A stretch of 64,000 bases of DNA from contig JBMNMQ010000003.1 in the NCBI GenBank assembly GCA_050953425.1, forward strand, positions 310,001 to 374,000, written 5' to 3'. A program made the translations under genes and the position numbers. The notes under the pieces are model-generated. The model saw only the letters and a program-made list of their open reading frames with translations, was not told where the DNA came from and did no database searches. Below, one piece after another: positions 39,999 to 49,798 of the stretch; the first letter of the stretch is position 1, and every line of letters begins with the position of its first letter. Source of the DNA: RUG100 sp050953425 (GTDB lineage: Bacteria > Bacillota > Clostridia > Peptostreptococcales > Anaerovoracaceae).

Positions 39999-42773
39999 TC
40001 AGCGGGCTTTTTTCAGTTCGAAGAAGCCGTCCACCCGCTGCCCGGTATCGACCATGTCGTTGTACTGCAGGATCTGGTAACGGTGCAGATCCGGCGTGTA
40101 CTTCGATTTGCTGCCGGCTTCATAAAGCCTGCCGTCACGTCCCCGGTAGGCGATGGCGGTCGTGCTCGGCACTTTCCGGTACAGATCCATGAGGAATTTA
40201 TCATAGCCGGTCATGGGCAGGTTCAGTGTCTGCAGCAGGTACGACTGCAGGTAATTGGCGCTGAGGGTGACATCTTTTCTGCTGTCGATGCCGTAATTTG
40301 CCCAGATCATGAAAGGCACCTGGTACTGCAGTTCGGAAACCTCCAGTTCCGAGAGGTTCGTGTTCTTTTCCGCCCGCCGCATCAGCTCTTCGTAAAATTC
40401 ATCTTCGAGGCGCGCCTGGTGGTCGCCGAAGAGCACCACGATCGTCGGTTCATCGACTTTTTTGAAATAGCGGATCAGCTCCTTCAGGGCGTCATCGCTC
40501 TTCTTGATCATGTTCAGATACTGTGTGGCTTCCTCCTGCTCCAGCTCGGCATCGGAAATGTGGATCGCGCTTCCCACGTAGCCGCTGGTAAGCTTGTAAT
40601 CACTGTGGTTCTGGATGGTGACGTTGAACAGGAACCAGGGCTTTTTCTGATTTTTCCGGCGGTAGCGGCGGTACTCCTGCATTACGGTCTCGTAATCGCA
40701 CTTGTCGGAGACATACGCCCGCAGCAGATCCGGATTCTTCATGTCTTCCAGGGAAATATAGTTCCGGAAGCCCAGCCGCGGATAGACTTTGCTGCGGTTG
40801 TAGGAATTGTTCATCCCCGGGTGGAAAGCGGTGATGCCGCCGTAGCCTTCGGCGGTCAGCGTGGTGGCTAGGGATGGCAGCTTTGTCTTGATATTGTTGT
40901 TATATGCGACCACATGGTAGGGCAGATAGGCCATGGAATTCCCGGTGAGGAACTCGAATTCCGTGTTCGCGGTACTGCCGCCGAAGATCGATGTGTGCAG
41001 GGTGCCTTTGATCGTATTCTTTTTCAGGCTCTTATAGCAGGGCATGAATTCCCGGTTGGTGCTGAAGTCGGCGATCACGCGCGGGTCGGAATACGCTTCG
41101 TTCATGATGACGATGATATTCGGCGTCTTCTTCGAAACGGTAACCTGCGCGTCCGCCCGGTCGGAAGAGTAGGCGGCGGCAATGTCCTCTACCGTCTGCG
41201 GGGTGTAGGCGTCCGGTTTGCTGACGTGTGAGCCGCGCAGGGTGATGAAGAAAGCGAGCGTGTAGCCGTGCGACTGGTAGCTCCACTTGGGGCGGAATCC
41301 GGAGACATAGATGTCGTTTTTCTTGAGAAAATCCGTGCCGAAGATGAGCAGGTAAAAGCCGCCGGCCCAGACGGCGGCCAGGCAGATCGCGGCCAGCCGG
41401 CGGCGAATCGGCAGCCCGGGGTAAGAGCGCAGCGACAGCGCGATGACCAGGATCGCCATGCTGTAAGCAAAAGCCCACAGCGCCGTCTGTGTCCAGTACA
41501 TGGAGTAGTTGCCGGCCACGTCCATGGCCGTGCCCAGGGAAGCGAAGTCGGCGGCTGCCAGCGGCGAGTCGCGGAAGAGGAGCAGAATATAGTTGGCCAG
41601 TCCGAAGCCAAAGCAGAGGCTGATCAGGGTGACAACGGTATATTTGGTGCGGTTGATGCAGCTGTACAGCAGCCACCAGATAAACCCGATGATCATGATA
41701 TTGAGCAGTCCGTCCAGACAGAACAGCTGGGCGAAACAGCCGCGCAGGGTGGAACCGGCCGCTTTCTCGATGATGAGGAAGCCCAGCAGCGGAGAGGCGG
41801 CAAAGAGAATGCGGGAAATAAGTCGGTTCAGATCGATCTGCGGATGATGGCGGGAAAGCAGCCGCTGCAGTTTCTGCCAGGGCAGCAGTACGAAAATGCC
41901 GGCCAGAAGCAGGATCGCCAGCAGCTGGATCGCGACGGGCAGATTAAAGCGCAGATAGCGGAGGCCGGCAAAGAGCCGCTGCCCGGACAGCGTCCGGCCG
42001 TCCCGCGCGCAGACCTCGTCGTCATGATACGTTTCATCTCCCAGATAGAGGCGGAAGTCCGCCGCCGAACTGACGTTTTTCGTGGTGACGCAGATCTTGT
42101 AGCGGCGGTCGCGGCGCAGACGAATGCCGCTGCGGCGGCGGCTGGTAAATTTTTTGCTGATGATCTTGTCGGAGTTCAGCGTGCTGCTGTTTTCAATGAA
42201 ATCAATGATCGTCGCCGAGTCGTTGGCGATGAGGCTGGCATCGACGGTATCCTTGCAGACGACTTTATCGTGGCGGTCGAGGATCGATACCGTGACCGTT
42301 CCCGTCGCGGTATAGTTGTCCGGGTTGTTGAAGAACAGGCGGACGCGCTTGATGAGGGAATAGCGGGCGGTAAAGGTCTGCGTGACGGTGTGTGATCCCT
42401 TCATATCGACGCTGCGGGTCGTCGGTCGGTCCAGCTGGTACTTGTGGGTATCGTCGCGCAGGGAGCGGAGCTGCTGGGGGTCATTGAGCAGGGGATCGTC
42501 TTCGTCCACCGAGATGTTTTTTACGTGCTCGCCGTTCATGAATGTGGTGGGAGAAAGAAAGCTGCCCCACTGCAGGATAAGAAACACCAGTCCGCTCAGC
42601 AGGATCAGGCAGAGGATCAGTTTGCGGATATTGAATTCCCGCCGTACGTCCCGGAAAAAGCGGTGACGGCGTTTGGCAAAAGTTGATCCGGCCGCGGCAG
42701 CAGCCTCCGGGTGCTTCGCATGCGGGGTTCTGTCGGCGGCGGCCGGGCGGGGTCGCTTGCTGTGCATAGTCAT
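39999..42773 (-). CDS. LTA-synthase-like membrane sulfatase-family protein
   Basis: 924 residues. First membrane segment near 37-55, then a large ~200-residue extracytoplasmic beta-rich region (60-280), then about six to seven membrane segments (285-520), then a sulfatase/phosphoglycerol-transferase domain (~550-840). Catalytic features: NIIVIMNEAYSDPRVI, GGSTANTEFEFLTGNSMAYL with the probable nucleophile Thr near 600, FHPGMNNSYNR, NVTIQNHSDYKL and IVVLFGDHQARLEDEF. LtaS normally has five helices followed directly by the catalytic domain, so the N-terminal insertion is unusual. Likely transfers glycerol-phosphate or a similar group to a surface polymer. Confidence 0.85.
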   Translation of the reverse strand: MTMHSKRPRPAAADRTPHAKHPEAAAAAGSTFAKRRHRFFRDVRREFNIRKLILCLILLSGLVFLILQWGSFLSPTTFMNGEHVKNISVDEDDPLLNDPQQLRSLRDDTHKYQLDRPTTRSVDMKGSHTVTQTFTARYSLIKRVRLFFNNPDNYTATGTVTVSILDRHDKVVCKDTVDASLIANDSATIIDFIENSSTLNSDKIISKKFTSRRRSGIRLRRDRRYKICVTTKNVSSAADFRLYLGDETYHDDEVCARDGRTLSGQRLFAGLRYLRFNLPVAIQLLAILLLAGIFVLLPWQKLQRLLSRHHPQIDLNRLISRILFAASPLLGFLIIEKAAGSTLRGCFAQLFCLDGLLNIMIIGFIWWLLYSCINRTKYTVVTLISLCFGFGLANYILLLFRDSPLAAADFASLGTAMDVAGNYSMYWTQTALWAFAYSMAILVIALSLRSYPGLPIRRRLAAICLAAVWAGGFYLLIFGTDFLKKNDIYVSGFRPKWSYQSHGYTLAFFITLRGSHVSKPDAYTPQTVEDIAAAYSSDRADAQVTVSKKTPNIIVIMNEAYSDPRVIADFSTNREFMPCYKSLKKNTIKGTLHTSIFGGSTANTEFEFLTGNSMAYLPYHVVAYNNNIKTKLPSLATTLTAEGYGGITAFHPGMNNSYNRSKVYPRLGFRNYISLEDMKNPDLLRAYVSDKCDYETVMQEYRRYRRKNQKKPWFLFNVTIQNHSDYKLTSGYVGSAIHISDAELEQEEATQYLNMIKKSDDALKELIRYFKKVDEPTIVVLFGDHQARLEDEFYEELMRRAEKNTNLSELEVSELQYQVPFMIWANYGIDSRKDVTLSANYLQSYLLQTLNLPMTGYDKFLMDLYRKVPSTTAIAYRGRDGRLYEAGSKSKYTPDLHRYQILQYNDMVDTGQRVDGFFELKKAR

Positions 42774-43145
42774 TCGTGCCTGCCTGTTCCCGGCAGGCGG
42801 TTATCGGTATTATTTTTCACCTGCCCTGCGGAGGCGCCGGTGTGTTGCCCGGTGCGTTACTCGATGCATGGTTCGCTGCATTACGGTGAGCAGTGCCGCG
42901 GCACCGGGGAACAGGCTCGGATACAGCGACAGTGCGGCCGGGATTCCCGGAATGTCAGCCTGTCGAATTCGCTCTCGCCGATGCCTTGCTCGATGTTGTC
43001 ATCTGCTGTTCCGTGCCGGCGGCATGAGACCTCGGCATGGCATCCATGCCCGCGGGCAGTTCGTTTTCATCGTCGTACCGGCTGCCTTCGGCCATAGATC
43101 CGACCTTTGGATTTATGCCTGAAAACAGCCTGCTGATAATAATCC
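42774..43145. other. Leader region of the LTA-synthase-like gene, no gene seen
   Basis: About 370 nt between the promoter at 43146-43174 and the ATG at 42773. Contains gcctgcctgttcccggcaggc (GCCTGCC/GGCAGGC hairpin) next to the start, which may influence translation. No ORF with a site. Confidence 0.35.
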
Positions 43146-43174
43146 ATTCTATCATGTGCATCGGAGAACTTCAA
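43146..43174 (-). promoter_or_regulatory. Sigma-70-type promoter for the LTA-synthase-like gene
   Basis: On the minus strand TTGAAG (43174-43169), 17 nt, TAGAAT (43151-43146) with an extended TG upstream of the -10. Confidence 0.6.
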
Positions 43175-43268
43175 ACTCCGGTTTTTTGCCGATTTGGGCG
43201 CGTGTCTTGACAGCCAAGAGACAGTTAACGGTTCAAAAAATGCGAAAGTTGAAAATATTACAAATATG

Positions 43269-43286
43269 TGTTAGTCTGTAGTTACA
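43269..43286. promoter_or_regulatory. Palindrome resembling the 58.7-kb activator sites
   Basis: TGTTAGTCTGTAGTTACA fits the TGnnAGTn4A(C/G)TnnCA pattern found before the sigma-54 unit at 58.8 kb. No -24/-12 element follows it, so its meaning here is doubtful. Downstream 43360-43395 has a weak hairpin (gaag...cttc) with a T-run. The rest of 43175-43575 shows nothing definite. Confidence 0.3.
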
Positions 43287-43575
43287 GCAAAGATCGACTT
43301 TCAAATATGAAATGTTGAGTAAGAAGCGAAAAACACCGTGTAAACCGTACGCTGCAATGGCTTGATGCGGAAGATGTTCGGAGCTTCTTTTTTCTTATTA
43401 CTTTTTCATGTCAGTAATGTACATAAAATAACAAGGATTATTATCTGTGAAAGACGGGAGATGATGAGAGGAAAGAAATGCACTTCTATCAGAGCATGTG
43501 TATGCCGAAATCTCTGATTGCTTTCGGGAGAAGAGCAAAGCCTTGCAGCGCTCATGCGATGGGAGGTGAATGTTA

Positions 43576-45621
43576 ATGAAGAAGTTGAAGAAAATATTGA
43601 TTGCTGCTTTGGCTGCGGTCTTCGTGTTCACGCTGTCTTCTTGCGGCAGCAGCGGCTACGGAGAGAATTACGACAAATTTGACGAGGCGCTTGATGTCGA
43701 CTTTGCCAAAAAAGTCAATGAGAAGATCGCTTCCTTCGGCGATGATAAAGTAATGGGCATGCGTTCCGCCGGTTCACCTGCGGAAACAAAAACCTGCAAT
43801 TATCTCAAGGGCGTGATGGAGGACATCGGACTGAAAAACGTGACTGTCGACAGGACAAAGCTGGACTGCTGGACGTTTAACGGTGCCAATATCAAGTATA
43901 CCAATGCCGACGGTGAGCAGAAGAAAATTGATCTCGGCGGCTACCAGACCACAGTGCAGGCGGATAATGAGAAAGTAGAGCTGGTGGATGTCAACCGCGG
44001 CACCGAAGAAGATTATGAAGGGCTCGATGTCAAGGGCAAGCTCGTACTGCTCGATATAGACCAGGAAAACGACTGGTGGATCAATTATCCGCAGGTACAG
44101 GCGAAATTCAAGGGTGCGAAAGCGGTTATCGCCATGCGCGAATTTAAGAAAAAGGGCGATGATCGTGTCGGCGTGCAGGATGTATGCGGCCCGGCAGATG
44201 CGCCGGCATTGGCGATCAGCAAGAAGGATGCCGATGCGCTGCGTGCGGCGATTAAGACATCTGGAAAGGACGCGATCAATGTCACCTTCAATGCCGATTC
44301 CAAAGTGACGGAAAACGGTACTTCGCACAATCTTTACGGCGAAATTCCCGGCAAGACGGACGAAACTATCTTCGTGTTCTCTCACATGGATGGTTATTTC
44401 CACTCCACTTATGACGATGCCCACGGGGTCAGCGTTTCGATGGCGATCGCCAAAGCGCTGGTCGACAGCGGTTACAAACCAGATAAAACGATCCGGTTCT
44501 GCGTACATGGTGCCGAAGAGTGGGGCCGCGAAGGCAGTGAATACGACTGGTCTACCGGCGCTTACGAAGAGATTGCCACCAACCATCCCGACTGGGTTAA
44601 CGGCGCTTTCTGCATCGTCAACAACGATGGCGGCTATGCCGTGAAGGGAGAAAAATATAAGGGAACGCGCAGTTCGATCGAACTCAAACCCTTCATCAAG
44701 GACAGCATTGGCGAGATGAATGAGGAATCAGACAGCGAATGGTCCTATCAGAATCTCAGCACTTACACGGAGGATTTTTACTGGACACGCGTCGGTGTAC
44801 CTGCGATCACGGCCGGTGACGGCGAGGGTACAAATTACGACGATATGGGCTATCACTCCACTTACGACAGCTGGGAAGCGCAGCCGCTCGACGAAGATGC
44901 TTACAAAGAGTCCATGGAAGTATACGGAAAGCTGACCCTGGATCTCGATGCTCTGGACGTCCGGCCGTTAAACTTCACGTCCCGTATCAAAAACTTTGAG
45001 AAATCACTGAATAAGGATGCAGAGGGCATCTTCAAGGATGACCTCGAGGAAGCCTATACGGCCGCCGAGGCGCTGGAGAAAAAGATGGATCAGGTGGAAG
45101 AAGACGGCGAGAAAGCCGACGCGGTCAAACTCAACCGACAGACTCAAAAAGTGTATCTGGCTTTCCAGGATGCTTTCCTCGGCCTTGACTTCATGAATGT
45201 GGACGCCATTATTCGTCACGATATGTATGAGGATAACATCGAAAATCTGGATCAGACCATTCAATATTTGCAAAAGGGTGATGTCAAAACGGCTTACGAT
45301 GATTACCTTTCGGCGGTTGACTGGTCGTGGTACGATATGAACTTCGATGACCAGACCTGCAATTACATGGAGGATCAATTGTTTAACAAGCGTGGTGATA
45401 CCTGGGGCAAGGGTCTGATCAACTATCGGATGGCCGACACCGGCGACGCAGTGCGCAGTCTGAAGGATAAATATGACAAGAACAATCCGAACGTAAACAA
45501 AGAAATCCGGCAGCTGCAGACCGTGAAGAAAACCGAACAGCGCCGTCTTAAGAAGGTGTATGCGGAGGAAAAAGCGGGTTTGGAGCAGGCCGTGAAACTG
45601 ATGCAACAGTATGCGCGGTAA
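43576..45621 (+). CDS. M28-family metallopeptidase lipoprotein
   Basis: 681 residues from the ATG at 43576, 9 nt after gggagg; an ATG two codons upstream is too close to the site. Lipobox LSSC gives a lipidated Cys23. The M28 core carries a PA-like insert (~120-230) and the zinc motif series: FSHMDGYFHSTYDDAHGVS (His and Asp ligands), HGAEEWGREG (catalytic Glu pair), NNDGG, and a late YHSTYDSW. A ~230-residue helical C-terminal extension is rich in Asp/Glu/Lys. Extracellular aminopeptidase-type activity is likely. Strong terminator follows. Confidence 0.88.
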   Translation: MKKLKKILIAALAAVFVFTLSSCGSSGYGENYDKFDEALDVDFAKKVNEKIASFGDDKVMGMRSAGSPAETKTCNYLKGVMEDIGLKNVTVDRTKLDCWTFNGANIKYTNADGEQKKIDLGGYQTTVQADNEKVELVDVNRGTEEDYEGLDVKGKLVLLDIDQENDWWINYPQVQAKFKGAKAVIAMREFKKKGDDRVGVQDVCGPADAPALAISKKDADALRAAIKTSGKDAINVTFNADSKVTENGTSHNLYGEIPGKTDETIFVFSHMDGYFHSTYDDAHGVSVSMAIAKALVDSGYKPDKTIRFCVHGAEEWGREGSEYDWSTGAYEEIATNHPDWVNGAFCIVNNDGGYAVKGEKYKGTRSSIELKPFIKDSIGEMNEESDSEWSYQNLSTYTEDFYWTRVGVPAITAGDGEGTNYDDMGYHSTYDSWEAQPLDEDAYKESMEVYGKLTLDLDALDVRPLNFTSRIKNFEKSLNKDAEGIFKDDLEEAYTAAEALEKKMDQVEEDGEKADAVKLNRQTQKVYLAFQDAFLGLDFMNVDAIIRHDMYEDNIENLDQTIQYLQKGDVKTAYDDYLSAVDWSWYDMNFDDQTCNYMEDQLFNKRGDTWGKGLINYRMADTGDAVRSLKDKYDKNNPNVNKEIRQLQTVKKTEQRRLKKVYAEEKAGLEQAVKLMQQYAR

Positions 45622-45670
45622 CGGATTTTTGGACTGACAAGGTTTTTTCTTTGACACCGGTGCGAGGAGG

Positions 45671-45712
45671 AACGACCGGCATCACTGATTTCAGTGACGC
45701 CGGTCGTTTTGC
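45671..45712 (+). terminator. Strong rho-independent terminator
   Basis: Long hairpin: aacgaccggc / gccggtcgtt outside and tcactga / tcagtga inside with a TT loop, ending in TTTT. About 50 nt past the M28 stop. Confidence 0.85.
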
Positions 45713-45867
45713 GGATATCGGTCTGTATAATGACAAACAATAATGAACCATGCCCGGTTCGAAAGCAATCGCAATGATGCTGGGAGTGAAATGTGCGGCG
45801 CAAAATCGTGGGACACGGAGCAGTCGAAGGCTTGGCTATCACTCTGATGTTTCGCAGAATCCGCTGC

Positions 45868-46851
45868 CTATTCCGCAAAATCCGCCGCCGTCTTCAGCCC
45901 GTAGGCATGCTCGGCTTTCAGCACGGCGCGGTTGATCGCCCGCGCCATCACTTCCGTCGCCAGCGCGCCGAGGCCGTCCGGTGCGGCTTCCGCTTCGCCG
46001 GTGGCGAGGACGAAGATGGAATCACCGTCCGCGCTCGTGTGCACGGGGCGGATGACCTGCGCGCAGCCGTTGTGCGTGAGCTGGGCGAGCTTGTAGGCCT
46101 GCGTCTTGGTAATGCGGGCGTTTGTGATCAGGCAGCCGAGTGTGGTGTTGGTGACGGTGCCGGCGTCGGTGTAGACGTTGCGCTCTTTGCCGATCTCCCG
46201 GTACATGGCTTCGACGGTGCTGCCGATCGACTTCTTGTCGGGTGTCAGCAGGCCCGCGAGCGGCTTTCTCGTGTCGTAGTCGATCACGTCGCCGAGGGCG
46301 TTGACGACGACGAGCGCGCCGACTTGGATATTGCCGACCTGGACGGCGTAGATGCCGAGACCGCTCTTCATCATGTAATCCGTGCCGAAGAATTTGCCGA
46401 CCGTCGCCGCGGTGCCGGCGCCGACGTTGCCCTGCGCCGGTTCTTCGCCGCTCTCCGAAGCGACGCAGGCCGCATAGCCCATCTCCTTTGTCGGCCGCGC
46501 TTTCGGATCGGCGACCTCCAGATCAAAGCAGGAAGCGCCGCAGACGAGCGGTACGATGCCGCAGCCGGCATCAAAGCCGATGCCCTTTTCTTCCAGATAG
46601 GCGAGCGCGCCGTCGCCGGCCGCGAGGCCGTAAGCCGACCCGCCGGAAAGCATGATGCCGTGAATCTGCTCGACCGTTTTTTCCGGTCGCAGCATCTCCG
46701 TCTCCCGCGAAGCGGGCCCTCCGCCGCGGACATCACCGCTGGCTGTCGCGCCTTTGTCGCAGAGGATCGCCGTGCAGCCGGTCCCGCCGACCGGGTCCTG
46801 CGCGTGGCCGATGCGAATGCCCTTGATATCCGTAATCTTTATTTCTTTCAT
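45868..46851 (-). CDS. P1-family peptidase (DmpA/BapA-type N-terminal nucleophile aminopeptidase)
   Basis: 327 residues. Signatures: IRIGHAQDPVGGTGCTAILCDKGA at the start, IHGIMLSGGSAYGLAAGDG, GNVGAGTAATVGKF and the self-cleavage region VTNTTLGCLITNARITKTQA, where the precursor is cut to expose the nucleophile. Members hydrolyse N-terminal D- or L-amino acids or beta-peptides. Cytoplasmic, no signal peptide. Convergent with the M28 gene, so two peptidases sit back to back; whether they share a pathway is unknown. Confidence 0.9.
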   Translation of the reverse strand: MKEIKITDIKGIRIGHAQDPVGGTGCTAILCDKGATASGDVRGGGPASRETEMLRPEKTVEQIHGIMLSGGSAYGLAAGDGALAYLEEKGIGFDAGCGIVPLVCGASCFDLEVADPKARPTKEMGYAACVASESGEEPAQGNVGAGTAATVGKFFGTDYMMKSGLGIYAVQVGNIQVGALVVVNALGDVIDYDTRKPLAGLLTPDKKSIGSTVEAMYREIGKERNVYTDAGTVTNTTLGCLITNARITKTQAYKLAQLTHNGCAQVIRPVHTSADGDSIFVLATGEAEAAPDGLGALATEVMARAINRAVLKAEHAYGLKTAADFAE

Positions 46852-46983
46852 GCTGTCTTCCCCCCCGGCGGACGACTGCGCGGCGCGTCCGCTCTGTTGG
46901 TCATCACTGCCAATATCGGCAGTGCCGCTGTGCTAAACTTCCGCTGCAGGCACGGCTGCCGGTAACAGCTGTCGCACCGGCAC

Positions 46984-47040
46984 GGGCCGCTGCCCGCAGC
47001 CGCCGTTGTTCCGGAATGGGCCGCTGCCCGCAGCCGCCGT
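46984..47040. repeat. Direct repeat of a 23-bp word, 34-bp spacing
   Basis: gggccgctgcccgcagccgc plus cgt at 46984-47006 and 47018-47040. It occupies the 46852-47209 gap between divergent genes, together with further tggtcgccgctgctg-type words; no gene there. Confidence 0.8.
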
Positions 47041-47209
47041 CGTTTCGGCATGGTCGCCGCTGCTGCCCCGCCGCGGCCGGCATCCCGTAACCATTATACC
47101 CGGCTGTCCGCGGGCAGGCAACCGCGGCGGGGCAGCCGGCCGCAGAGATGAAAAACTGCCGTGCGGTCGCCGCATATACGGCAGAGTGATTACAGAAAGA
47201 AGGAAAGTT

Positions 47210-48251
47210 ATGAAGAGGAGCGGCAGGGGAGTCCGAGCCATTGTGCTCATTTTGGTTGTTGTGCTGGCCTTCAGCTATATACCGGCGCTGGCCGGTGAGG
47301 GCAGCAGTGACGGGGATGCCGGCGGGGGACAGTCCGCTGCGGCGCAGAAGTCGGCATCGGCCGGCAGCAGCGGCAGTGAAGAGAATGCCGACGGCGAACA
47401 GTCTGCCGCGGCGCAGACGCCGGGACAGCCCGCCGTGCGGAAGACGCCGGGACAGTCCGCCGTGCGGAAGACACCGGCCGAGACGGGTGATGCCTCCGTC
47501 AAAGTCATTTTCAACTGGAGCGACTACAATAACACGATCACCAACGAGGGGACCCGGCCGGACCAGCTCGAGCTGACGCTTCTCCGGGACGGCGAGGAGG
47601 TTCTCGACAAAGACGGGCAGCCGATTACGCTGACGGTTTCTCCAAACAGCGACGAGGACAAAAACTGGCGCGTTGAATTCAAGGATCTCCCGAAACTGAC
47701 GAGCGGGAAATACTCGGTCAGACTGGGTGATATCTCGGATAGATATAAATACAATGTCACACAGTATCATGCTGCCAGTGAGGACAGAGAGCAGGGCCGG
47801 ATACCGCCCGGATGACGCTGCCGTGAAGATCGTGCGCGTCCAAAGCGACGGCACGGAGACGGATCTGAGCAGTAAAAATTTTATCCAGGACCTCGAAGTG
47901 ACGAAGCGGGATGATTCGGCCGAATACTCTTTTTACGTACCCGGATACGACAGCAGCGGAAACAAACTGAATGCGAACGATAAATACAGTTACAAACTTG
48001 TGCAGACCGGGTCGCTGCCGGACGTCTATACGACCGAGACGACAACAAATGCTTCCGAATGGGGCGCCAGCTGCACGTTCAATAATAAGCTCGATACCAA
48101 ACGTCTCACTTCGTTTACCGCAAATGTCAAATGGGACAACGATACCGGGAAGGAGGATCTGCGCCCGCAGTCGCTGCTGCTGACGCTGTACCAGACGGTC
48201 GACGGGCGGGCTATTATCGGCTTTTATATTGTGTTACACAATTGGGAATAA
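47210..48251 (+). pseudogene. Cna-B-domain surface protein, frameshifted and truncated
   Basis: The ATG at 47210 (site gaaggaaag) opens a signal peptide (VLILVVVLAFSYIPALAG), a Ser/Gly/Gln linker and a first Cna-B domain (VKVIFNWSDYNN ... GTRPDQLELTLLRDGEEV ... GKYSVRLGDI). The frame then stops at 47815. In the next frame the protein continues without a start (AVKIVRVQSDGTETDL ... DKYSYKLVQTG) into a second Cna-B domain (FTANVKWDNDTGKEDLRPQSLLLTLYQ), which ends abruptly at DGR followed by unrelated IIGFYIVLHNWE. So there is one frameshift near 47790-47815 and a 3' truncation near 48205. No sortase motif is left. Confidence 0.75.
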
Positions 48252-48388
48252 GCCGAATCGACGCGGGGTAATTCAGGCGTGCGAGCAAACAATTCAGGAG
48301 AAAATAACGCATGTTTGTAATGTGGATTGTTACGAACGCGGTGGGTGTAACCGTAAGCTGTCAATTCCTGGATGATGCAGTATATATC

Positions 48389-48424
48389 AAACGGCACAGC
48401 CCGGTTCATCGGACTGTGCCGTTT
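48389..48424 (-). terminator. CGGCACAG hairpin downstream of the MFS gene
   Basis: aaacggcacag / ctgtgccgttt, 11 bp, loop 14 nt. Located ~80 nt past the MFS stop on the minus strand. The same stem sequence occurs at 52063-52094 behind the second amidohydrolase. No strong T-run on either strand. Confidence 0.45.
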
Positions 48425-48505
48425 GCGTATTCCCCGTCGACGTTCAGTCGTTCAGACTGTCAGATGGTTCGTGACGACGGTATATTGTTATGAAGGAGTC
48501 GCACT

Positions 48506-49798
48506 CTATTCATTCGAAGCTGCGGAGCTGTTGTCCGTGTTCGGTACAAACCGATATTTCTTCGTGCAGCAAATCGAACGGATGACGCCGCAAATCAAGA
48601 TGGAAATAATCAGCACAATCCAGGCAGGTGTGTAGCTGCCAAAAGCATCGAACATTTTACCTGTAATGGCACCACCGAAGGCAGCGCCTACGCTGATGAA
48701 AACATTGATGTAGCTGATGTACTGCGGCAGTTCCTTCTCGCCGTACATCTGCTTGGCAATCAGCGGCGGAGTGACCGATACACCGGCGGCGCCGAAAGAA
48801 TAACCCAGTACATAAGGAACGATCAACCAGTGTGCCTGGTCAATAAAGATGCCGGAAACGAAGGTGATCACAAACCCCAGAACGGTAATCCAAGAGGCGA
48901 GTGATACGCTGACGCGGTCTGCGATCGGGCCGATCACAATATTGCCGAGAGTGATTCCGCCGATCATGAAGGAATAGACAGTACCGGCAATAGCAGCCGA
49001 ATATCCATGCAGCGACAGGAAAGTTACCGAATGTACCAGCAGCGAACTGGAACAGATGACAAGCAGCGACCCGGAGATAAACAGCAGCCAGGTGATCGGT
49101 CGCTTCAAACCGGTTTTGAAATCGATACCGGCATATCCCGTCGTTCCCTCTTTTGCTTTCAGATCTTCTTCCGTGTCACCCATGCGTTTGATGCCCAGCT
49201 CTTCAGGACTCCATTTGATAAAGATGATGGTCAGCGGCAGGCACAGTACAAACAGCATGATGGCTATAAATAAAAATGTAGCACGCCAGCCAAAGTGCAG
49301 GATGAACTGATTTATAACATTAATCATGATCATTGTTGTGATCGTAGAAAACATGATGCCCATAATCAGGCCCTTTACCCGGGAACCAAACCAGTTGCTC
49401 ACCAGGATGGTTAGCGGAGCTAATGTCAGACATCCGAAACAGAAGCCCATGGGAACAGCGAAAACATAAAAGTAAATCACTGATTTTGCGACAGCAAATC
49501 CAATAAATGAAATTCCCCCGCAGATTGCTGCTATTATCATGATCTTTTTTATGTATTTTTTATTCATCCATTTGGTTAAGATGAGTAATGAAATGATGGC
49601 TACGATAGAAAAGATGGTAATATACAGCGAAAAATCACCCACGGAAATTCCGAGGTCCTGAGTGACAGGGAGAACATATAAGCTGCTCATGGTAATGATG
49701 CAGGAATAGCCGAAAATGACAATAATGATGCCAACAATAAGTATTTTCCAGCCATGATAAACTTTTCCCCGTTCATCACGTAAACTAACGGATTTCAT
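48506..49798 (-). CDS. MFS transporter (OFA/monocarboxylate-like)
   Basis: 430 residues; ribosome binding site agaggagactatt. Twelve membrane segments. MFS marks: motif A-like region between TM2 and TM3 (TKWMNKKYIKK) and a PxRVK-type loop (GSRVKGLIMGI), plus a GPIADRVS repeat in the second half. The N-terminal YHGWKILIVGIII is typical of OFA-family carriers of organic anions. It lies 315 nt downstream of a YtcJ-like amidohydrolase on the same strand, so one sigma-54 promoter may serve both. Substrate unknown. Confidence 0.85.
   Translation of the reverse strand: MKSVSLRDERGKVYHGWKILIVGIIIVIFGYSCIITMSSLYVLPVTQDLGISVGDFSLYITIFSIVAIISLLILTKWMNKKYIKKIMIIAAICGGISFIGFAVAKSVIYFYVFAVPMGFCFGCLTLAPLTILVSNWFGSRVKGLIMGIMFSTITTMIMINVINQFILHFGWRATFLFIAIMLFVLCLPLTIIFIKWSPEELGIKRMGDTEEDLKAKEGTTGYAGIDFKTGLKRPITWLLFISGSLLVICSSSLLVHSVTFLSLHGYSAAIAGTVYSFMIGGITLGNIVIGPIADRVSVSLASWITVLGFVITFVSGIFIDQAHWLIVPYVLGYSFGAAGVSVTPPLIAKQMYGEKELPQYISYINVFISVGAAFGGAITGKMFDAFGSYTPAWIVLIISILICGVIRSICCTKKYRFVPNTDNSSAASNE

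Noticed and set aside
39780..40871. Plus-strand frame with AVPLDPxLRRLSRSARS repeats
   Set aside because: Translation of the 57-bp repeat continuing into antisense of the LTA-synthase-like gene.
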